This document shows positions 20,041 to 29,758 of a stretch of DNA of 52,776 nt, in pieces (within the stretch, counting starts at the first letter, position 1; every line of letters begins with the position of its first letter). The DNA is from Pseudomonas endophytica (GTDB lineage Bacteria; Pseudomonadota; Gammaproteobacteria; Pseudomonadales; Pseudomonadaceae). Below the pieces are notes generated by a model. That model searched no databases and was not told the origin of the DNA. It saw only the letters and a list, made by a program, of their open reading frames with translations. The stretch lies in the NCBI RefSeq assembly GCF_001411475.1, contig NZ_LLWH01000090.1, positions 1 to 52,776 on the forward strand, read 5' to 3'. Made by a program: the position numbers and the translations under genes.

Positions 20041-20697
20041 GTGGCGGATATGCAAGACACATTAAGAATTACCGAAGTTTTTTACTCCTTGCAGGGTGAA
20101 ACGCGAACGGCTGGCTTGCCCACCGTTTTTGTTCGTCTGACTGGATGCCCTTTACGCTGCCAGTATTGCGACAGCGCCTACGCCTTCAGTGGTGGGGCGG
20201 TACGCGCCCTCGACAGCATTCTCCAGGAAGTAGCTGATTTTCGTCCACGTTACGTATGCGTGACTGGCGGCGAACCGCTGGCACAGCCCAATGCTATTCC
20301 CTTGCTCAAGCAGCTTTGTGATGCCGGTTATGAAGTGTCGATCGAGACAAGCGGGGCACTGGATATTTCTGCCGTCGATCCACGTGTTAGCCGCGTACTT
20401 GATCTTAAGACTCCCGGTTCCAAAGAGTCTCATCGTAACCTCTACGAAAACATTGCATTACTGACCCCCCATGATCAGATAAAATTTGTCATTTGCTCGC
20501 GGGAGGACTACGACTGGGCAGTTTCTAAGTTGATTGAATACGGCTTGGAGCGACGCGCGGGTGAGGTGTTGTTTTCGCCAAGCCATCACGACCTTAAGGC
20601 CCGTGATTTAGCTGACTGGATTGTCGCGGATAACTTGCCAGTACGTTTGCAAATGCAATTGCACAAATATCTATGGAATGACGAACCGGGGCGTTGA
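20041..20697 (+). CDS. queE: 7-carboxy-7-deazaguanine synthase QueE
   Basis: QueE is the radical-SAM enzyme that converts 6-carboxytetrahydropterin to 7-carboxy-7-deazaguanine in queuosine synthesis. The 218-residue protein shows [20 protein letters not shown], the cluster motif CPLRCQYC (a CxxxCxxC), and [11 protein letters not shown] for SAM binding. GTG 20041 and ATG 20050 are both possible starts, neither with a clear ribosome site. Its stop overlaps nothing but lies one base before the queC ATG. Confidence 0.93.
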   Translation: MADMQDTLRITEVFYSLQGETRTAGLPTVFVRLTGCPLRCQYCDSAYAFSGGAVRALDSILQEVADFRPRYVCVTGGEPLAQPNAIPLLKQLCDAGYEVSIETSGALDISAVDPRVSRVLDLKTPGSKESHRNLYENIALLTPHDQIKFVICSREDYDWAVSKLIEYGLERRAGEVLFSPSHHDLKARDLADWIVADNLPVRLQMQLHKYLWNDEPGR

Positions 20698-20698
20698 A

Positions 20699-21391
20699 AT
20701 GACTGTACAAACGACTGCCGCTGAAAAAAGAGCCGTGATTTTGCTATCTGGTGGACTCGACTCCGCTACGGTTGTGGCCATGGCGCGCGCTGAGGGTTAC
20801 AGCTGCTACGCAATGAGTTTTGATTATGGTCAGCGCCATCGTGCCGAACTTGACGCCGCAGCGCGAGTAGCGCGTGACTTGGGCGTAATTGAACATAAAG
20901 TTATTGGCTTGAATCTAAATGGCATCGGCGGCTCGGCTCTGACCGACATCGCCATTGATGTACCTGAAGCGCCAAGCGAAGGCATTCCAGTGACCTACGT
21001 GCCAGCACGTAACACTGTGTTCCTATCCTTGGCATTGGGTTGGGCAGAAGTACTGCAAGCGCGCGACATCTTCATTGGCGTCAATGCCGTGGATTATTCG
21101 GGCTACCCGGATTGCCGTCCCGAATTCGTAGAAGCCTTCGAAGTGATGGCAAATCTGGCAACCAAAGCTGGTGTCGAGGGGCAGGGATTGCGTATCAAGG
21201 CGCCTTTGCAAAACATGAGCAAGGCACAAATTGTTCAAGCAGGAGCCAAACTCGGTGTGGACTACTCGCTGACCGTATCATGCTACCAAGCTGATGCTCA
21301 GGGTTATGCATGTGGCAAATGTGACAGCTGCCGACTACGTGCCGAAGGCTTTAAAGCCGCTGGAGTTGACGACCCTACGCGCTATTTTTAA
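20699..21391 (+). CDS. queC: 7-cyano-7-deazaguanine synthase QueC
   Basis: QueC makes preQ0 from the QueE product using ATP and ammonia. The 230-residue protein has the PP-loop [15 protein letters not shown] near the N-terminus and a C-terminal zinc site ([21 protein letters not shown]). ATG 20699 lies one base after the queE stop, so queE and queC form an operon. The tRNA-Lys follows 74 bases later. Confidence 0.95.
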   Translation: MTVQTTAAEKRAVILLSGGLDSATVVAMARAEGYSCYAMSFDYGQRHRAELDAAARVARDLGVIEHKVIGLNLNGIGGSALTDIAIDVPEAPSEGIPVTYVPARNTVFLSLALGWAEVLQARDIFIGVNAVDYSGYPDCRPEFVEAFEVMANLATKAGVEGQGLRIKAPLQNMSKAQIVQAGAKLGVDYSLTVSCYQADAQGYACGKCDSCRLRAEGFKAAGVDDPTRYF

Positions 21392-21420
21392 ATTATTTCA
21401 GATTTATTTTTAACAAGGTG

Positions 21421-21448
21421 TTGAATTCTCGTTAAAAATCAGTATTAT
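21421..21448 (+). promoter_or_regulatory. Promoter of the tRNA-Lys gene
   Basis: TTGAAT (21421-21426) and TATTAT (21443-21448) are 16 bases apart and end 17 bases before the mature tRNA. Confidence 0.6.
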
Positions 21449-21465
21449 ACGCACCACAACGAAGC

Positions 21466-21541
21466 GGGTCGTTAGCTCAGTTGGTAGAGCAGTTGGCTTT
21501 TAACCAATTGGTCGTAGGTTCGAATCCCACACGACCCACCA
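21466..21541 (+). tRNA. tRNA-Lys (anticodon TTT)
   Basis: The 76-base gene folds into a full cloverleaf. The acceptor stem GGGTCGT pairs with ACGACCC, the D-arm contains AGCTCAGTTGGTAGAGC, the anticodon loop is CTTTTAA, and the T-arm contains GGTTCGAATCC. CCA is encoded. This queC-linked tRNA-Lys is a known island integration site in pseudomonads, and conjugative-element remnants lie just downstream here. Confidence 0.98.
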
Positions 21542-21557
21542 TATGCAACATCAAAAC

Positions 21558-21592
21558 AGCCGGTCAGTACCTCAGGGTCTACCGGCTTTTTT
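21558..21592 (+). terminator. Terminator after tRNA-Lys
   Basis: AGCCGGT pairs with ACCGGCT, with inner AG/CT and ACC/GGT pairs around a TCAG loop, followed by six T. Confidence 0.82.
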
Positions 21593-21931
21593 GTGCCTGC
21601 GATTTGGTGAGAGGCGCCCAAACATCAGTAAAACCTAATCCTATCTACGTAGACATGCAGCCGTCTATGGCGAACAGTAGTTTCGCGCCGGGGTGATGTC
21701 AATCTGCAGTAGCCCACTGGCGGTACCATTTGATCAAAATACGAAGTGTCTGTCGGAAGACGTTCCTTGCTAAGTAGGAATGTTCGTATATCAATAGCGT
21801 TGCTGTCAGTTGAGCGTATCTGAAGCAGGCTCTGCTTCGATCAGCCACTGGCATGAACCCATGAACCCATGAACCCATGAACCTTGTACGCGTTAGCCCC
21901 CAATCATAATTTTTTATACAGCCACGCGTGA
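21593..21931. other. Gene-free junction at the tRNA-Lys site, with a small tandem repeat
   Basis: I see no gene here. Four exact tandem copies of CATGAACC lie at 21852-21883. No second copy of the tRNA 3' end, which would mark an attachment site, was noticed here or further on. Confidence 0.45.
21852..21883. repeat. Tandem repeat, 4 x CATGAACC
   Basis: Four perfect 8-base units in direct tandem. Likely slippage-derived; no coding frame uses it. Confidence 0.85.
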
Positions 21932-22234
21932 TCATGAGGGTGAAGAGGGTTGAGGGTTCTGAACCATCATCTCAACCCACGGATTAGCCCCGGTATTCGA
22001 ATACGCCGACACCACCGCATCCGGCACGTAATGCCGCACCTTTGTCGACGTCCTCATCTTGCAGCCCAGCGCCGTGCACAGCAGCCAATAGCAAATACCG
22101 ACCACCTTGTAATCAAGGCATTGAGGCGATAGAGGTGAGGCAATGATCGTTGCTGAAGTGAACGATGCAGAAGCGCTGAAAGGCAGGCTGCAGATGAGAG
22201 CCAACGACAGAGGTCGGAGCAGGCGGCGGTTCAT
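21932..22234 (-). pseudogene. Truncated integrating conjugative element protein (TIGR03756 type)
   Basis: The 100-residue frame has a signal peptide (about 1-23) and then SPQCLDYKVVGICYWLLCT, GCKMRTSTKVRHYVPDAVVS and YSNTGANPWVEM, which I recognise as the N-terminal part of the TIGR03756 conjugative-element family (about 300 residues). After NPWVEM the sequence departs and stops at once, so about two thirds of the gene is gone. Its ATG overlaps the stop of the neighbouring element gene, as in intact elements. In PAPI-1/ICE-type elements these are mating-apparatus proteins. Confidence 0.75.
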
Positions 22235-22669
22235 TGCGGTTGGCTCTTGGCGTCGTTGATGAGCACCAAGGCTTTGGCCATGTCTGGCTCACCGTAAACG
22301 ACGTAGCGGCGATCAACAACGACGGCGGGGATCTTGGTGATACCGAGGCTCCAGGCTCCAGGCATCGGTAAGGTCTTGCTGGGCTTTGGCGAGATCGGTT
22401 TGTAAGCGTTTGCCGGAAGGGGTGTTGAGGCGGTTTTGGATGATCGCGGCGGCTTGGTGTGGGTCTGTGGGCAGGGCGCGGGACAGTTCGGCTTCTAGGT
22501 GTTGTTGCTGGTCTAAAAGAATGATTCGGGCTGGGCCGGCGGAGGTTATTGGGTGTGATTGATCAGTGATTATCCAGGTTTGGGCTTGGGTAAATGTGGT
22601 TATGGATAGAAAGGCGAGCGACAGCACCACATTAAGCGGTATGCGGGTGAGGGCTTGGCGGGTGGGCAT
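22231..22669 (-). pseudogene. Frameshifted integrating conjugative element protein (TIGR03757 type)
   Basis: The first frame (from 22669) has a signal peptide and TWIITDQSHPITSAGPARII, LDQQQHLEAELSRALP and DLTDAWSLE. The rest, GITKIPAVVVDRRYVVYGEP then DMAKALVLINDAKSQPQ, continues in another frame to the stop at 22231-22233. The break coincides with a tandem duplication of seven bases, AGGCTCC, at 22346-22352 and 22353-22359. Removing one copy restores a protein of the TIGR03757 type. The disruption is therefore a recent slippage, with little further decay. Confidence 0.82.
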
Positions 22670-22904
22670 GGTGCTGTACCTGAGATGGGCTCAGGTGCAT
22701 GGGACTAGAAACAGTGAGTGGATGCAGTAGGAAAACAGTTTCTGGCTGAGGCGAGTTTTTTTGTTGTGAAGGGGGGCCTGGTTTTTATGTGAACTGTAGG
22801 CAATTTTTGGTTGGGAACAGCTCTTGCGTGTTAAGGGCTCCTTACGATAGCTGAGCAGTGATTCCAATAATAGGTGCAGGTCTAAGCTACAGGCAGAAAA
22901 CGGT

Positions 22905-24562
22905 CCAGAGTGTGTAAAAACACTTTCGTAGCCTGGGTTCCTCAGCCCAGTGCTCCTGGGCTAGGCGGTTTCTCGAGCATTTGCCACGATCAGCGTCGGT
23001 AACGCGCCAGAGCGTCTATGAAGCGCTTGGGCACCTCTTAGAGCAGCAAAAGCTGGGCTTTTTACGCCGTCATCGCCTTCAACAAACCTTCGGTGCCGAT
23101 GATTTTCATCACCCGTTTCAAGTTGTAGGCGAGCACATTCAAGCTCATCTCCGCACTCACCCCGTTAAGTTTTCGAGTCAGGAAGTGCGTTGCCCCCATC
23201 CATTGCTTGAGCGTCCCGAAGGGATGCTCAACAGTCCTTTTTCGAACCTTCATCATCTCTGGCGCGCAGTTCAACCGGCCCTGCATTTCCTCCAGCACAG
23301 CTTCATGTTCCCAGCGCCTTACTCGACGATTTGTGCTTGGAGTGCACTGGGTTTTCAGCGTGCAACTCTGGCATTTTGAACTCCAATAGCAGTGCATATT
23401 CATACCTTTCTCAACGCTGGAGAAACGCCAGATCAACGCCTCTCCAGCCGGGCAGGTGTATTCGTTTTTCGTTGCGTCATAAACGAAGGCATCTTTGTTG
23501 AATCGACCTTCAGCCTTGGCGCTTGAGGTCATCGGCTTTGGCACGTAGGCGGTGATGTTTGTGTTGTGACAGGCCAGGATTTCTTCACCCTTGAAGTAGC
23601 CTCGGTCCGCGACTACCGACAACGTTTCTGCGCCGATGGCTTCACGAGCCTGCTTCGCCATTGAACTGAGTTGGTCACGGTCGGAACCGCTGTTGGTGAC
23701 CTCGTGGGCAACGATCAAATGGTGCTGCGTATCGACCGCCGTCTGCACGTTGTAGCCGACGATACCGCTGCCGCGCGTCATCATTGAGCGGGCATCCGGG
23801 TCGGTCAGTGAAACCTGTTTGTCTAGCGATTCGTTCAGCTGAGATTCAATCCCCTGAAGCTCTTTCATCTGCGCTTTGAGCTTGGCGATTTTATCTTCCA
23901 GGCTCGCAGTGTCTGGCGCGGAGGCGCTAGGTATTTGCCGATCAGCCGCATCTAGCGCGGCCAAATAGCGGTTGATGCTCGTCTCAATCTCTTCCATGCG
24001 CCGCTTCAGTTTGGCGCTAGTGAAATTGCGGTCGCGGTTATTCACCGCCTTGAATTTGCTGCCGTCGATAGCGACCAAATTTTCGCTAAACAACCCCAAC
24101 TGCTGGCAGAGCAAAACGAACTGGCGGCAGACGCCGCGAATGGCTTTGCTGTTGTCTTTTCGGAAGTTGGCGATGGTTTTGAAGTCGGGCATTAAGCGCC
24201 CTGTTAACCACATGAGTTCGACGTTGCGCTGGGCCTCTCGCTCAAGACGTCGGCTCGACTGGATGCGGTTTAGGTAGCCGTAGATATAGATCTTCAGCAG
24301 GATCGCAGGGTGGTAGGCGGGTCTGCCGGTTTCGGCTGGAACGACGCCATCAAAACATAGCGTGGCCAAGTCGAGTTCATCGACGAAGACATCGACCACA
24401 CGCACCGGATTGGTATCACTAACGTAGTCGTCGAGGCTTTCGGGAAGTAAGGTGCTTTGACCTCGGTGTTCACCCTGGATAAATCGTTTCATGGGTTTCC
24501 CTTGCGATGAGATTCTCAGAAATCATAGCAAGGGTTTGTTCGGGCGTTTTTACACACTCTGG
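22905..24562 (-). mobile_element. IS1182-family insertion sequence
   Basis: A 17-base terminal inverted repeat, CCAGAGTGTGTAAAAAC, lies at 22905-22921 and in reverse at 24546-24562. It encloses about 1.66 kb with one full-length transposase gene. I saw no convincing target duplication at the borders, which is not unusual for this family. The right end cuts a DUF3304 gene copy. Confidence 0.85.
23062..24492 (-). CDS. IS1182-family transposase
   Basis: The 476-residue protein begins MKRFIQGEHRGQSTLLPESL, has a DUF772-type N-terminal domain (PAYHPAILLKIYIYGYLNRI), and a DDE catalytic core with Asp in VAIDGSKFKAVNN, Asp in VVADRGYFKGEE and Glu in TVEHPFGTLKQWMG. A Cys-rich insert (CYWSSKCQSCTLKTQC) is typical of the family. 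The frame is intact, so the element may still be mobile. Confidence 0.92.
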   Translation of the reverse strand: MKRFIQGEHRGQSTLLPESLDDYVSDTNPVRVVDVFVDELDLATLCFDGVVPAETGRPAYHPAILLKIYIYGYLNRIQSSRRLEREAQRNVELMWLTGRLMPDFKTIANFRKDNSKAIRGVCRQFVLLCQQLGLFSENLVAIDGSKFKAVNNRDRNFTSAKLKRRMEEIETSINRYLAALDAADRQIPSASAPDTASLEDKIAKLKAQMKELQGIESQLNESLDKQVSLTDPDARSMMTRGSGIVGYNVQTAVDTQHHLIVAHEVTNSGSDRDQLSSMAKQAREAIGAETLSVVADRGYFKGEEILACHNTNITAYVPKPMTSSAKAEGRFNKDAFVYDATKNEYTCPAGEALIWRFSSVEKGMNMHCYWSSKCQSCTLKTQCTPSTNRRVRRWEHEAVLEEMQGRLNCAPEMMKVRKRTVEHPFGTLKQWMGATHFLTRKLNGVSAEMSLNVLAYNLKRVMKIIGTEGLLKAMTA

Positions 24563-24910
24563 GCCCAAAGCGGACGCTCGCCAAGCACTGAGCAGGCCTG
24601 GGGACCCGAAGAGATTCAACGTCGATAGCGAAGGTAGATGTTCATCATGCTGGTGCCTACTTCCCCTATTCGAGAGAACGGAATCTCCAGGCCCTCTGAA
24701 CCAACGACCTTTTATATCCTCGACAGTGATGTGCTCAATCCAGCCAGACATATAAGAAGGGCCAATGTAATCAAGATTCCAAGAATCATCCTTGGGGTCG
24801 TTTGCACCAGACAGTGGGTCGTTTTTACAGGCTGTCAGTGCAAATAAAATCAGCAGCCAAGCCATGCATTGAGCGAGTAGTACTCCACGCTGACCGTTAC
24901 CAACTGCCAT
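24563..24910 (-). pseudogene. Decayed DUF3304-type lipoprotein gene, cut by IS1182
   Basis: The first 65 residues mirror the intact neighbour: a signal peptide with lipobox ending LTAC, then KNDPLSGANDPK, DSW, and GWIEHITVEDIKGR. After FRGPG the frame leaves the family. Another frame continues EIPFSRIGEVGTSMMNIYLR before a stop, which points to a small indel near 24,685-24,695. The 3' part is replaced by the insertion sequence at 24562. It looks like a duplicated immunity gene that decayed. Confidence 0.7.
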
Positions 24911-25559
24911 AGGGGATGCCCCAGCGTTCGACGTAACGTTTGGAGTTTTTATCGATTTTTTCAGCGTAACGCCCTTGATTGCTCCCTTGATAAGGACCTA
25001 GCGGTTCAATTTGGGCTTGGCCGTGGCCCACTAAAACATTGTTCGAGCAGTTGTCCTGTACCCATACCCGAATCACTCCTCCAGGAGCCAAACCTAAAGT
25101 GAGTGATTGAGAAAAACTGGCCTGTTGCTCAGGCCAGTCTGGACATCGCCGGGCCGTGGATCCGCGCATGATACTGCGAGCGTCCTCGGAGATATTGACC
25201 CAGCCGGTGTAGGTTATTTGTTCAATGATGGACTGCCAACGCACGTAAATACTGTTAGGCAGATCAGCTCCGCTCATAGAGTAGTAGCTGCCTATTCTAG
25301 GGCGCCAACCTCTTGCGTATTCCTTATCCAGTTCCAGGTTTTTGGAGCCTAGCCCCCCACCTCTCGGCCCTCCGATTAGTCGTCCTTTTATGTCTTTCAC
25401 GACAATTTGTTCTATCCAGCCTTGCATGAAAGACGGACTCACGAAATCAATGCTCCAAGTATCGCTTTTGGGGTCGTTTGCACCTGACAGTGGGTCGTTT
25501 TTACAGGCTGAGAGCATCAAAATGCTCAGCAGCATAAAAGCTGTTTTGAGCTGTTTCAT
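24897..25559 (-). CDS. DUF3304 domain lipoprotein, probable immunity protein
   Basis: The 220-residue precursor has a lipoprotein signal peptide (MKQLKTAFMLLSILMLSAC, lipid Cys at 19) and a periplasmic domain with KSDTWSIDFVSPSFMQGWIE, PNSIYVRWQSIIEQITYTGW and VWVQDNCSNNVLVGHGQAQI. DUF3304 lipoproteins commonly sit next to Tle-type lipase effectors of type VI secretion. That context and the periplasmic location suggest it protects the cell from the neighbouring lipase; this is inference. Its ATG overlaps the effector stop (ATGA), so they are coupled. Confidence 0.72.
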   Translation of the reverse strand: MKQLKTAFMLLSILMLSACKNDPLSGANDPKSDTWSIDFVSPSFMQGWIEQIVVKDIKGRLIGGPRGGGLGSKNLELDKEYARGWRPRIGSYYSMSGADLPNSIYVRWQSIIEQITYTGWVNISEDARSIMRGSTARRCPDWPEQQASFSQSLTLGLAPGGVIRVWVQDNCSNNVLVGHGQAQIEPLGPYQGSNQGRYAEKIDKNSKRYVERWGIPYGSW

Positions 25560-27136
25560 AACACAGCCTCTGTCCGCACATGGGGGTGGCGCACGCGTAT
25601 TCCGTCCTTCATGGGGGAATTGATGTAAAGCAAGGTGATGGCCCTGCCTCTTTCTCTAGCCGTGGGGTGGTTCCAATGGGCCGAGGTGTGGATATATCGG
25701 TGGCGCAGCAGAGTCTCTTCTGCTGGGGTGAGTGTGTAATCGCCTGCAACCAACCTGTTGCACAGCGCTTCAAGTTCCGCAGGTATCTGAAACTCTGGTT
25801 TATCTTCAATGTCTTTAAGGGGCACGTTTTTGGCTTTGGCCAAAGCATGCATTACCCGACAATAAACCCTTGATAATTCACCTCGCACTTCCCTTCTGAT
25901 TTGCAGGCCTGCAAAGACACGCTTTCTTGCTGGGGCCATACGGTCCTCACTGTCTGGTGGGAGCCGTTCTGCTTCGGGGGTGACAATATGCAGTGTGTCA
26001 GCAGGCCAGCCCTCTGCGATCCAGCGTGCTTTGGCTTCAACGGCATCACGATAAATCGATGTTTCAGTGACGTCGTGCTCGAGCGCCACCTCCAGCGACT
26101 GCAGCGGCGTCACCATTAGTTCTTCTTGCATCAGTGTTCGATACCCTCCGCCAAGATCCGAGTGTACGCCCGGCAGGGTAATTTCTGGATGATCGGGGCT
26201 GATCTGGCTTAAGGCGAAGTTGAAGCGTTTTTCATCACGGGCGACCAATTGCACCACGTTGCCTATTACATTTGGATTTAAGTAAAGCTGCAGGCGGGGG
26301 ATATGTTTGCTGCTTAAATTACCAAGATTGTTCCAGCCAACGATTGATGCGACGGTATCAAACAGGCCGACAAATCCAAGTTGCACATCCACATAAGGTG
26401 CAAAATCAGGCCTGAATTTAAGTGCGGAGCGGTCTATCAGTTCACGCCAGTAACCTCGAGAGCCGCTGCTCACATGATTGGAAAAGTGGCGTGCGGCGGC
26501 TGCACCCCGGCTAAAGCCAAACACATCTAATGTTACCGAGCTGATTTCTGCGTCTGAATATAATCGGCTGATACCTTGCATCCATTTGAGGAGTTCTTGA
26601 AACATTTTACCTACCCGCTCCTCGACTCCTGTCTCGCCGCGGCCTGTGCCAGAGCCGACCCAGCTGTCTTTCTCGCCGCGTACAGTGCCAATGCCATCCA
26701 TATAAAATCTGCGCTGAAGGCTTCTTTTCTTACCACTCCCCATTAAGTCAGTATCTGACGTATATAAATCTGCCAACTTGGCCACATTACTTAGATCATT
26801 CCCATAACTGCTGTCAGGATCGGCCATGTAGGGCTTACAGCTACCGTCCAGATCTTCAGCCCGAACCGGATGATGGGCGCCGCAGCGTATACCGTCGAAG
26901 ACGTTGCTGGCGTTGTTGCCGGTGCCGTCGAAGAACACACCGATGCGCAGGCTCAGACCGAATTTTTTGGCGTGCTCTTCCTGTTGTTGCTGCTCTTAGT
27001 ACTCGAAACCTTTTTGGTAGCGGGCTCCATCGGCTTGCGCAATATGATCGTAGCTGCGGTGTTCAGCCTCTTGATCGGCCAGTTCTTTGGCGGTCATGTC
27101 GTCGAGATATTTATGACCTCCCTCACCCCCCCACAT
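25556..27136 (-). pseudogene. Type VI secretion phospholipase effector (Tle1/DUF2235) with an in-frame stop
   Basis: The main open frame (GTG 26938 to 25556, 460 codons) begins inside the first conserved strand, VFFDGTGNN. It contains the lipase elbow GFSRGAAAAR (Ser143 of this frame), VGLFDTVASI and PGVHSDLGGGYR, the catalytic pattern of DUF2235/Tle1 lipases. The same frame continues upstream for 66 more codons (MWGGEGGHKYLDDMTAKELA at 27136) but is broken by a TAA at 26996-26998, between GFEY and EQQQQEEHAKKF, most simply a CAA-to-TAA change. Unless an internal start rescues it, the effector is dead or loses its N-terminus. It is followed by its likely immunity genes. Confidence 0.75.
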
Positions 27137-27395
27137 GGCGCCAGATTTTATTGGGTACGTCTTCGTTTGCCATGTGAGTACTTTCGCTTTTGAAAAGCGT
27201 GAACTTTATGTGGCTGAGGCGAACATGGATGTAGGAGGGGTCAGGTAGATACCGAAAGAAAAAAACGTTATTTGCGTAGGTGCTGAAGGGTGCGGTCTTT
27301 TGAGAAACGGGTGTGTCATTGATGCCTGTTTACCGGAGATATCCGCTTGTTCGGTTCGCAGCAGGAGAGGATGGTTAGTGCTGAACTGGATTGAG

Positions 27396-27741
27396 TTAAA
27401 GATACTTCTTAAAACTCGAGACAGTGACATAAACAGCCACCCCCAACATCACCGCACACGGCCCCAAAATCAGCAACGGGCTGACACTTACGGGCAGCGC
27501 AAGATAAACCGTCCACGGCACAACTGTCAGCGGAATAATCGTTGCCCGGGCCTTGTGGTACAGGTAACTCGACTCTCGGCCTGAGCCAAATTTGCGCAAA
27601 TCCCGCCGCACCAACCCGTCAACTAATCCGGTAAACCCCGCCAGTACAAACAACGGAATGGTCAGTGTCAGGATGACTATCCTTACGCAGAAGGTCAGCA
27701 CGGTGTAGAGCGCGGCTAAGCCGTAGTCTTGCAGTTTGATC
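27396..27741 (-). pseudogene. 5'-truncated integrating conjugative element membrane protein (TIGR03747 type)
   Basis: The C-terminal 115 or so residues, starting IKLQDYGLAALYTVLTFCVR, then GFTGLVDGLVRRDLRKFGSG, SYLYHKARATIIPLTVVPW and ending TVSSFKKYL, match the end of the TIGR03747 family of conjugative-element membrane proteins. Everything upstream is replaced by the left end of the IS66-family element at 27742. It is in the same orientation as the two other element remnants. Confidence 0.78.
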
Positions 27742-27765
27742 GTAAGCGCTCCATGAACCCCACCT
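27742..27765 (+). repeat. Left terminal inverted repeat of the IS66-family element
   Basis: It begins GTAAGCGCTCCATG and ends AACCCCACCT. It interrupts the conjugative-element gene to its left. Confidence 0.8.
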
Positions 27766-27825
27766 TCAAAGCGCTTAGCTGATCTCGGATGCTGTGCTCC
27801 CGATTCTCTCAGGAGCCAGCCCGCC

Positions 27826-28185
27826 ATGATGCGACCCGATGCCAAAGTCGAAAAAGTCTATCTCTACCCCAAACCCGTGGACTTTCGAAAATCCATTGAT
27901 GGCCTTGCTGCGTTGGTCGAGCTGGATATCAAAGTCGCGGTATTCGACCCTGTGCTTTTCGTCTTCCTCAACAAGCCACGCTACCGCGTGAAGACTTTGT
28001 ATTGGGAACGCAACGGCTTCTGCCTTTGGCTCAAGCGCCTCGAATCCGAGCGATTCAAAACATCGCCCGATGCCACGGACGACGCGATTATCCTGACCGT
28101 CCAGGAACTCAACTGGTTACTGGACGGTTTCGACCTCTGGCGCAATCGTCCTCATCAGGTTTTGAGGCCTCGATACGTGGCCTGA
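27826..28185 (+). CDS. tnpB: IS66-family accessory protein TnpB
   Basis: The 119-residue protein has the TnpB (Orf2) pattern: [20 protein letters not shown] near the N-terminus and [20 protein letters not shown], with [10 protein letters not shown] after it. It is needed with TnpC for IS66 transposition; its biochemical role is unsettled. ATG 27826 or 27829 are equivalent starts. It is followed 17 bases later by tnpC. Confidence 0.9.
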   Translation: MMRPDAKVEKVYLYPKPVDFRKSIDGLAALVELDIKVAVFDPVLFVFLNKPRYRVKTLYWERNGFCLWLKRLESERFKTSPDATDDAIILTVQELNWLLDGFDLWRNRPHQVLRPRYVA

Positions 28186-28202
28186 TTCGGTATAATCCGG
28201 GC

Positions 28203-29693
28203 ATGATTTCCGTGCCCGAAAACCTCCCCGACGATCCTGAATTGCTCAAGCAGCTGCTTGCGAAGATGCTGTCCAGAGTCGGTTTCCTCGAAGAAGAAAA
28301 TGCGCTGTTGCGTCAGCGCCTGTTCGGACGCAAGTCCGAGCAAACGGCTGATCCGGCAACGCCGCAGTTGGCCCTGTTCAATGAGGCGGAAAGCGTCATC
28401 GAACCCATTGATGAAGCCGCGGAAGAAGAGGCTGTTGCGCCGACCCAGCGGCGTGGCAAGCGCAAGCCGCTACCGGCCGATCTCCCTCGCATCGAAGTCA
28501 TCCACGAGCTTTCCGAGCATGAACTGACCTGTGCCTGCGGCTGTCGCAAACACGCCATCGGCGAGGAGGTCAGCGAGCAGCTTGAAATCGTGCCGATGCA
28601 AATCCGCGTGATCAAACACGTTCGTAAGGTCTATGGTTGCCGTGCCTGTGAAATAGCACCGGTTACTGCGGACAAGCCCGCTCAGTTGATTGAAAAAAGT
28701 ATGGCCAGCCCAAGCGTGCTGGCGATGCTGCTGACCACCAAATACGTGGACGGTTTACCGCTTCACCGTTTCGAAAAAGTGCTGGGCCGCCAGGGCATCG
28801 ATATCCTGCGCCAGACCTTGGCCCGCTGGGTTATCCAGTGCGGCGAACACTTGCAACCACTGTTGAATTTAATGCGCGACCGGTTGCTGGAAAGCCGCAT
28901 CATCCACTGCGATGAAACTCGGGTACAGGTGTTGAAAGAGCCTGATCGGGAGCCAAGCAGTCAGTCTTGGATGTGGGTGCAAACCGGCGGCCCACCCGAC
29001 AAACCAGTGATCCTTTTTGACTACTCCACTAGCCGGGCTCAGGAGGTGCCGACGCGTCTGCTTGATGGTTATCGCGGCTACGTGATGACCGATGATTATG
29101 CCGGTTACAACGCGCTGGGCGCTCAGGTCGAAGTGGAGCGTTTAGGCTGCTGGGCACATGCGCGGCGCAAATTCATCGGTGCTCAAAATGTACAGCCCAA
29201 AGGCAAGACGGGGCGCGCTGATATCGCGCTGAACCTGATCAGCAAGCTTTACGGTATCGAACGCGACTTCAAGACCAGCGGCGATGCGGAACGCAAAGTT
29301 GGCCGGCACGAACACAGCCTGCCGGTGCTGGCTCAGTTGAAAATCTGGATCGAAAAGACGCAGCCCCATGTCACCGCTCAGAACGCGCTGGGAAAAGCCA
29401 TCACCTACCTGGCCAATAACTGGAGCAAACTTGAGCGGTATGTCGAGGAAGGCTACTTGCCGATCGACAACAACTCAGCCGAACGAGCCATCAGGCCCTT
29501 CGTGATCGGAAGGAAGAACTGGTTGTTCAGCGACACGCCCAAAGGCGCGACGGCCAGCGCTCAACTTTACAGCTTGGTTGAGACCGCCAAAGCCAACGGC
29601 CAAGAGCCCTATGCGTGGCTGCCACTGGCATCTTCGACTGAGGATTACGAAACTTTACTACCCTGGAACTGCTCGCCGGTATCGCATAGCTAA
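28203..29693 (+). CDS. tnpC: IS66-family transposase TnpC
   Basis: The 496-residue transposase has an N-terminal leucine-zipper-like segment ([20 protein letters not shown]), the Cys-rich zinc motif (CACGCRK ... VYGCRACE), and the DDE core with Asp in [12 protein letters not shown], Asp in [12 protein letters not shown] and Glu in [20 protein letters not shown]. The C-terminus ends ...ETLLPWN, the usual IS66 ending, with a short extension. The frame is intact. I start it at ATG 28203; the longer frame from 28002 only overlaps tnpB. Confidence 0.92.
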   Translation: MISVPENLPDDPELLKQLLAKMLSRVGFLEEENALLRQRLFGRKSEQTADPATPQLALFNEAESVIEPIDEAAEEEAVAPTQRRGKRKPLPADLPRIEVIHELSEHELTCACGCRKHAIGEEVSEQLEIVPMQIRVIKHVRKVYGCRACEIAPVTADKPAQLIEKSMASPSVLAMLLTTKYVDGLPLHRFEKVLGRQGIDILRQTLARWVIQCGEHLQPLLNLMRDRLLESRIIHCDETRVQVLKEPDREPSSQSWMWVQTGGPPDKPVILFDYSTSRAQEVPTRLLDGYRGYVMTDDYAGYNALGAQVEVERLGCWAHARRKFIGAQNVQPKGKTGRADIALNLISKLYGIERDFKTSGDAERKVGRHEHSLPVLAQLKIWIEKTQPHVTAQNALGKAITYLANNWSKLERYVEEGYLPIDNNSAERAIRPFVIGRKNWLFSDTPKGATASAQLYSLVETAKANGQEPYAWLPLASSTEDYETLLPWNCSPVSHS

Positions 29694-29713
29694 ACGCGCT
29701 AGCCACCATGGCT

Positions 29714-29736
29714 GGTGGGGTTTATGGTGAGCTTAT
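29714..29736 (+). repeat. Internal vestigial copy of the IS66 inverted repeat
   Basis: GGTGGGGTTTATGGTGAGC and the four bases after it match the element's right end at most positions. It sits 20 bases after tnpC, where a simple two-gene element would have ended. Confidence 0.6.
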
Positions 29737-29758
29737 AGATACGAGCGGAGCAACGATC

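Noticed and set aside
21852..21883. Four 8-base repeats considered as a CRISPR or phase-variation tract
   Set aside because: Units are contiguous without spacers and lie in no gene or promoter. No CRISPR array was seen anywhere in the window.
22981..23379. Plus-strand frame of 132 codons opposite the IS1182 transposase
   Set aside because: Antisense shadow of an intact transposase gene.
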